Of a stretch of DNA of 18,522 nucleotides, positions 14,258-18,522 are shown piece after piece. The DNA is taken from contig JAZDJJ010000041.1 in the NCBI GenBank assembly GCA_043804035.1, positions 1-18,522 on the forward strand, read 5' to 3'. Position 1 is the first letter of the stretch. Every line of letters starts with the position of its first letter. Below the pieces are notes generated by a model that was given only the letters and a program-made list of their open reading frames with translations, was not told the origin of the DNA and searched no databases. A program made the translations under genes and the position numbers. This DNA comes from JAZDJJ01 sp043804035. Lineage in GTDB: Bacteria > Bacteroidota > Bacteroidia > Palsa-948.

Positions 14258-16048
14258 ATGATACCCAAACGTTGGAAAATAAAAAATCCCGGCAATCCTA
14301 ATGTGATTGAGTTATTGCAAAAAGAATTGAATGTAAGTTCTGTTATTGCAAACATTCTTTCGCATCGTGGTATTACTTCTTTTGAAGAGGCAAGAAAATT
14401 TTTTCGTCCGCAACTTTCCGATTTACACAATCCATTTTTGATGAAAGATATGGACAAAGCCGTTGCACGCATTGAACAAGCAATAAAAAATAAAGAAAAA
14501 ATTTTAGTGTATGGCGATTATGATGTTGACGGCACTACTGCTGTTGCAATGATGTATGATTTTCTAAAAAAAATTTATTCCCCCTTTCTGAAAGAAGATG
14601 AGTTAGTGAGTAATGGCTTGGTAGATTTTTACATTCCTGATAGATACAAAGAGGGCTATGGGATTTCATTTGCAGGAATTGATTTTGCTGCTGATAATAA
14701 TTTTTCACTCTTCATCGCACTGGATTGCGGCATCAAAGGAGTTGGTGAAATTGATTACGCAAAAAAAAAAGGAATAGATTTTATTATCTGCGATCATCAC
14801 ATACCCGGAGAAAAAATTCCGGATGCAATTGCTGTACTTGATCCAAAACGTTCTGACTGCAATTATCCTTACAAAGAACTTTCTGGCTGTGGGATTGGAT
14901 TCAAACTCATTCAGGCATTTTCGCAAGTACATCAAGATTTTGCATTTCTATTGGAACAATATCTTGATTTGGTTGTTACCAGTATCGCTTCTGATATTGT
15001 TCCCATCACAGGCGAAAACAGAATCCTTGCTTACTTCGGATTGCAACGTATCAACAATAATCCGCGTGAAGGGTTTCGTGCTATCCTTGAACTGAACAAC
15101 ATAAAAAAAGAATTCACGATTACAGATTTGGTTTTTGTCATTGGACCAAGAATCAACGCAGCAGGCAGAATGGATTCAGGAAAAAAAGCCGTTGAACTAC
15201 TTATCACTTCTTCTAAAGAACAAGCAATGGAATTAGCAGTGTATTTAAATCAAATTAATATGAATCGCAAAGAGACAGATTCTTCTATCACACAACAAGC
15301 GATAAAAATGATTGCATCAAATCCTGAACTTCAAAATAAAAAAACCACAGTGCTGTTCGATCCACAATGGCATAAAGGAGTAATTGGTATTGTGGCATCG
15401 CGACTGATTGAAACTTATTATCGCCCCACAATTATTCTTACAGAATTTAATGGGATTATTTCAGGTTCGGCTCGCTCGGTGAAAGGATTTAATATTTATG
15501 AAGCAATAGTTGCTTGCAGTGATTTACTGGATCATTTTGGCGGACACAGATACGCAGCAGGACTTTCGCTGAAGCCGGAAAATATAAAAAAATTTATTTC
15601 GCGGTTTGAAGAAGTAGTTTCATCCACCATTGATGAAGAATTATTGATTCCTGAAATTGAAATTGACGATGTAATAAATTTTTCTGACATCACTTCCAAT
15701 TTTTATAATATACTAAAACAGTTTGCTCCTTTCGGTCCTAAAAATATGAACCCGGTGTTTCTCACAAAAAATGTTGTTGACAAAGGATACGTGCGTATTG
15801 TGGGAAGTAATCATTTGAAAATGAATGTTTTTCAAACTGCGAATTCGTTATCTGACAAACGAATAACGAACACCAAAACAATTGGGACAAGCAAACCGCA
15901 AACTATTCCTGCTATCGCTTTTGATATGGGCGGTCATTATTTTAATGTTTACAAAAAAACTCCTTTCAAGGTATGTTACAACATTAGCAAACAGGAATGG
16001 GAAGGGAATTCTTTTTTACAGTTGAATGTGAAAGATATGAAGTGGTAA
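14258..16048 (+). CDS. recJ: Single-stranded-DNA-specific exonuclease RecJ
   Basis: RecJ is a 5'-3' single-strand exonuclease used in recombination and mismatch repair. The 596-residue protein has the DHH-family motif I YGDYDVDG (residues 85-92, Asp87, Asp89 and Asp91), the DHH motif in IICDHHIPGE (Asp179-His181), GCGIGFKL, and VIGPRINAAGRMDSG. The DHHA1 part has GSARSVKGFN and HFGGHRYAAG. The C-terminal OB-like part ends LQLNVKDMKW, as RecJ proteins of this phylum do. The ATG at 14258 gives MIPKRWKIK; the TTG at 14147 would add 37 unrelated residues. A Ser/Thr/Lys-rich stretch near residues 530-550 (ANSLSDKRITNTKTIGTSKP) looks like an insertion in the OB region and explains the slightly large size. 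No strong promoter match is visible upstream. Confidence 0.95.
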   Translation: MIPKRWKIKNPGNPNVIELLQKELNVSSVIANILSHRGITSFEEARKFFRPQLSDLHNPFLMKDMDKAVARIEQAIKNKEKILVYGDYDVDGTTAVAMMYDFLKKIYSPFLKEDELVSNGLVDFYIPDRYKEGYGISFAGIDFAADNNFSLFIALDCGIKGVGEIDYAKKKGIDFIICDHHIPGEKIPDAIAVLDPKRSDCNYPYKELSGCGIGFKLIQAFSQVHQDFAFLLEQYLDLVVTSIASDIVPITGENRILAYFGLQRINNNPREGFRAILELNNIKKEFTITDLVFVIGPRINAAGRMDSGKKAVELLITSSKEQAMELAVYLNQINMNRKETDSSITQQAIKMIASNPELQNKKTTVLFDPQWHKGVIGIVASRLIETYYRPTIILTEFNGIISGSARSVKGFNIYEAIVACSDLLDHFGGHRYAAGLSLKPENIKKFISRFEEVVSSTIDEELLIPEIEIDDVINFSDITSNFYNILKQFAPFGPKNMNPVFLTKNVVDKGYVRIVGSNHLKMNVFQTANSLSDKRITNTKTIGTSKPQTIPAIAFDMGGHYFNVYKKTPFKVCYNISKQEWEGNSFLQLNVKDMKW

Positions 16049-16088
16049 ATGTCTTTTATATTTCTGGCGAAAGAAAGGAATGAACTTT

Positions 16089-16850
16089 TTATCTCACAGT
16101 AAAATTGATATAAATTATTCCCCTTGCTTCATCTCCTGTCGGAATTTGATTGTAAAGTATTTTATTCAGCAGTCCTTCTTTCGCTTTGTTCCAGAGATAT
16201 TGATTTGTGGTAGTAGAACCCATCAATATAGGATTTGCTTTTGTAACTTTTCCGAATTTATTCACGATAATTTCTACTGCCACAATTCCTGTTTCTTGCG
16301 ATTTGTCAAAAATTTCGATCTTGCCAATCATCTTTCTTCCTGTGCCTTTTAGTTTCCAATTGAAATCGTTACCTGTTCCTTTGCTGTAATTATCTGAGTT
16401 AAGCGAACCGCTTAGATCACCTTGATTTCCCGGATTACCCGTGATGCCTTCGCTTGCATTAGAAGATTTGTTGTTCAGTTTACTAAACGCATTTACAAGT
16501 TCATTGCTCGGCTGTTGTTGCTGTTCAGTTTGTGTTTTATTTTTCTTACTGATGTTGGGCGCCTCTTCTATATCTTGCGTCAATATATTTTTTACAACGG
16601 TTTGTTGAACTAAACTCTGACTTTGCTGATTTACTTTTTCAACTATGTTATTTGTAATTTCTTTTGTCTGCACATTTCCCATTCCTTCATCCGAGTTTCC
16701 GAAGTTGATGAGAATACCACTTTCTTCTATTTCAGGAGGACGAATATCTGAACTACATTTAGCAAAGAAAAAAAGTGCGAGAAGCAACAAATGGACTATC
16801 ATTGTCCCGATGATACCTGTACTCTTATATCGTTTTTCTGCTGCTATCAT
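16089..16850 (-). CDS. TonB-like energy transducer
   Basis: The 253-residue protein begins MIAAEKRYKSTGIIGTMIVH with a single membrane helix at about residues 12-31, placing the rest in the periplasm. A low-complexity spacer follows, rich in Gln, Asn and Ser (NKVNQQSQSL region, TEQQQQPSNE), without the usual proline repeats. The C-terminal 80 residues (IEIFDKSQETGIVAVEIIVN, FGKVTKANPI, YINFTVR) fit a TonB_C-like fold. The ATG at 16850 is chosen: it lies 22 bases after the ExbD stop and puts the membrane helix near the N-terminus, whereas the longer frame from 16901 overlaps ExbD. Convergent with recJ, stop to stop 40 bases apart. The motor partner ExbB is not next to it. Confidence 0.8.
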   Translation of the reverse strand: MIAAEKRYKSTGIIGTMIVHLLLLALFFFAKCSSDIRPPEIEESGILINFGNSDEGMGNVQTKEITNNIVEKVNQQSQSLVQQTVVKNILTQDIEEAPNISKKNKTQTEQQQQPSNELVNAFSKLNNKSSNASEGITGNPGNQGDLSGSLNSDNYSKGTGNDFNWKLKGTGRKMIGKIEIFDKSQETGIVAVEIIVNKFGKVTKANPILMGSTTTNQYLWNKAKEGLLNKILYNQIPTGDEARGIIYINFTVR

Positions 16851-16872
16851 GAGTTCGTTATTTATTTTATTT

Positions 16873-17277
16873 TTATTTTTCAGGATTTGTTGCCAATACA
16901 AGTTTCACTTTCATTTTGTTTGCTACATCCATCACCTTAACCACGTTTTCAATAGAAACACTTTTTTGTGCGTGAAGAATCACAACAGGAGCCACTTTAT
17001 CGCGCAAAAAACTTTCCAGCACAGGCGATAGTTGTTCTACCAAAACGGGCTTATCATTTATAAAAAATTCATTTTTCTCATTGATGGCAACAGATACTTT
17101 TATGTTCTCTTGTTTGTTTGCTGTATTGCTACTTGGCAAAATCAATTTCAAAGCATTCACATTCGGAACAATAAGCGTAGTGATGAGCATAAAAAACAAC
17201 AATAGAAGAAACACGAGGTCGGTCATAGACGACATCTCAAATGTTGGAGAAACTCTTTGACGGGATTTTAGTTTCAT
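16873..17277 (-). CDS. exbD: ExbD/TolR-family biopolymer transport protein
   Basis: ExbD works with ExbB as the proton-driven inner-membrane motor for TonB. The 134-residue protein has a basic N-terminus, then SSMTDLVFLLLLFFMLITTL, in which Asp20 is the conserved membrane aspartate that carries protons. The periplasmic part (NALKLILPSSNT ... VAPVVILHAQKSVSIENVVK ... KVKLVLATNPEK) matches the family fold and length. The ATG at 17277 is used because the longer frame from 17307 adds ten atypical residues. It precedes the tonB-like gene by 22 bases on the same strand, so the two are co-transcribed. No exbB gene lies upstream; the 180 bases before it lead directly to a divergent gene. Confidence 0.9.
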   Translation of the reverse strand: MKLKSRQRVSPTFEMSSMTDLVFLLLLFFMLITTLIVPNVNALKLILPSSNTANKQENIKVSVAINEKNEFFINDKPVLVEQLSPVLESFLRDKVAPVVILHAQKSVSIENVVKVMDVANKMKVKLVLATNPEK

Positions 17278-17401
17278 ACGATTTGATTTATTTGTAAATA
17301 TACGCAACTTCTCAATAGTTGTAGAGAAATTTCATTATTCAGTTTTTATGCAATTACCTATGGGTATGTAGAAGTTACAATATTTCTGATTTAAAAAATA
17401 T

Positions 17402-17409
17402 TATTTTTG
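17402..17409 (+). promoter_or_regulatory. -7 box candidate for the coiled-coil gene
   Basis: TATTTTTG matches TANNTTTG and lies 49 bases before the ATG at 17458. No TTG is found 17-23 bases upstream, so support is from the -7 box only. The region between the divergent exbD and this gene (17278-17457) shows no other clear signal. Confidence 0.35.
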
Positions 17410-17457
17410 TAAGATAATCTCGGAAAATTTTTGTTATACAAAAAATATTTTGTAACT

Positions 17458-18387
17458 ATGGAAGAACCAACAAATACACGAGAACAAGAAAATAAAAAAA
17501 GTGGAGTGCTTTATCTTTTCATTATTCTTCTTCTCCTATGTTCAAATTTATTTATTTGCTATCTGCTGTGGAAAGAACACGGAAAAGTTTTGGTCATCAC
17601 TGTTGAAAAAGAAACTGTGGTCAAAGATGCCGACAAAGTAAAACATGAACTACTTTCTTTGCAAGAGGATTATGAAAATATTAAAACAACTAACAAGAAG
17701 ATGCAAAAACAAATTGATGAAAAGAAAGAAGAGATAATCAAGATGCAACAAGAATTAGAAAAACATAAAGATGATGCTTACATTATTTTCAAACTAAAAA
17801 AAGAAACACAAACTCTGCGCGACATCATGCAACATTTTGTGCAAACAATAGATTCGCTCAACTCGTTCAACAAAAAAGTAATTGCTGAAAAGAATGAAGT
17901 AAAAAAGCAACTCAAAGAAGCGCAAAAAAAAGATACTATCCTCACCAAAGAAAAAGAAGAACTTTTGAATACTGTAAAGATTGCATCCGTTCTCAAAGCA
18001 GTTGGCGTAAAAGCAAAATCTATACGAATAAAAGGCAAAAGAGAAATTGAAACCACCAAAGCCAAACGCACCAATAAAATAAAATTAACTTTCACTCTTG
18101 CCGAAAATAAAGTGGCAGCACAGGGAGAGCATATCATTTTCGTACGCATCATTACACCTGACGGAAAAGAAATGTCTCAAAGTACCGACACCACTCACAT
18201 GTTTTCTTTTGGCGGAACACGTGGATTTTGGGCAATAAAAAAATCAGTGAACTACTCTAACGAAGACACAGATGTTACTGTTTATGCTCATGCAAAAGAA
18301 GGTGAAGAATTTTTGCCCGGCAAATACATCATTGAAGTAAATTCGGATGGAGCAACAATTGGAAACACTGTGCTGGAGTTGGAATAA
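17458..18387 (+). CDS. Membrane-anchored coiled-coil protein of unknown function
   Basis: The 309-residue product has a short polar N-terminus, one membrane helix at about residues 17-38 (VLYLFIILLLLCSNLFICYL), then a long Lys/Glu-rich coiled coil at about 50-180 (heptads such as LLSLQEDYENIKTTNKKMQK). The C-terminal third is beta-rich, with ITPDGKEMSQS and FLPGKYIIEVNSDGATIG, suggesting an Ig-like domain. The topology places coiled coil and C-terminus on the same side of the membrane, probably periplasmic. The ATG at 17458 is preferred over the TTG at 17431. I know of similar uncharacterised proteins in Bacteroidota but no function. It is divergent from exbD-tonB, with no sign of a functional link. 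Confidence 0.75.
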   Translation: MEEPTNTREQENKKSGVLYLFIILLLLCSNLFICYLLWKEHGKVLVITVEKETVVKDADKVKHELLSLQEDYENIKTTNKKMQKQIDEKKEEIIKMQQELEKHKDDAYIIFKLKKETQTLRDIMQHFVQTIDSLNSFNKKVIAEKNEVKKQLKEAQKKDTILTKEKEELLNTVKIASVLKAVGVKAKSIRIKGKREIETTKAKRTNKIKLTFTLAENKVAAQGEHIIFVRIITPDGKEMSQSTDTTHMFSFGGTRGFWAIKKSVNYSNEDTDVTVYAHAKEGEEFLPGKYIIEVNSDGATIGNTVLELE

Positions 18388-18414
18388 TTAATGGGCGGTT
18401 CCAAAAATTGATTT

Positions 18415-18507
18415 CGTCATTGCGACTGCGAGGCACGAAGCAGGAAGCAATCTCTATTTCTACATGAAAAAACAGATTGCTTCATTCGTTCCTCCTTCGC
18501 AATGACG
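18415..18507. repeat. Palindromic dispersed repeat with perfect terminal inverted repeats
   Basis: The element begins CGTCATTGCGA and ends TCGCAATGACG, a perfect 11-base inverted repeat. An inner pair GAAGCAATCT (18444-18453) and AGATTGCTTC (18474-18483) is also perfect, around a 20-base AT-rich loop. It lies 27 bases after the coiled-coil gene, where the transcript would fold into a large hairpin and may end. It shares termini and core with the repeat at 3769-3846. Confidence 0.8.
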
Positions 18508-18522
18508 TTTATTTGTATTTTT

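Overview
The window is AT-rich DNA from a member of the Bacteroidota. This is inferred from a TonB-dependent receptor followed by a DUF4249-type lipoprotein, a secreted protein with a type IX-like C-terminal domain, the lack of Shine-Dalgarno sequences, and promoter boxes of the TTG-N17-23-TANNTTTG kind. Order or genus cannot be fixed from what is here.

Layout. 1-2384: 3' part of a TonB-dependent receptor and its DUF4249-type outer-membrane lipoprotein. 2434-3387: class I-like polyphosphate kinase 2. 3388-3933: non-coding, with a promoter and a large imperfect palindrome. 3934-5469: secreted MltD-like lytic transglycosylase whose second LysM repeat is cut by an in-frame TAA. 5640-8508: cytoplasmic group 3-type [NiFe] hydrogenase, with the small and large subunit genes separated by two tiny membrane-protein ORFs, the first carrying an apparent one-base frameshift in a T run. 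8509-8973: non-coding, with a terminator-like hairpin, two related promoter blocks exactly 171 bp apart, and hairpin and direct repeats. 8974-12522: fused isobutyryl-CoA mutase (IcmF). On the minus strand, 12593-13974 holds a tRNA with CAT anticodon (probably Ile2), methylmalonyl-CoA epimerase and the secreted protein. 14258-16048: RecJ. On the minus strand, 16089-17277 holds TonB-like and ExbD genes. 17458-18387: a membrane-anchored coiled-coil protein. 18415-18507: a second palindromic repeat of the type seen at 3769.

How the parts may work together. IcmF and the epimerase both act on branched acyl-CoA esters (butyryl/isobutyryl-CoA and methylmalonyl-CoA) and sit convergently around the tRNA gene. 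The ExbD/TonB pair could energise outer-membrane receptors such as the one at the left edge, although no ExbB is present here. The hydrogenase stands alone: no maturation protease, Hyp proteins, diaphorase or heterodisulfide-reductase partner is in the window.

The most notable observations are the hydrogenase locus with its interposed small membrane ORFs, an extended promoter block repeated upstream of three unrelated transcription units, and two apparent single-base lesions (the LysM stop and the T-run frameshift) that may be real decay, recoding or assembly error.
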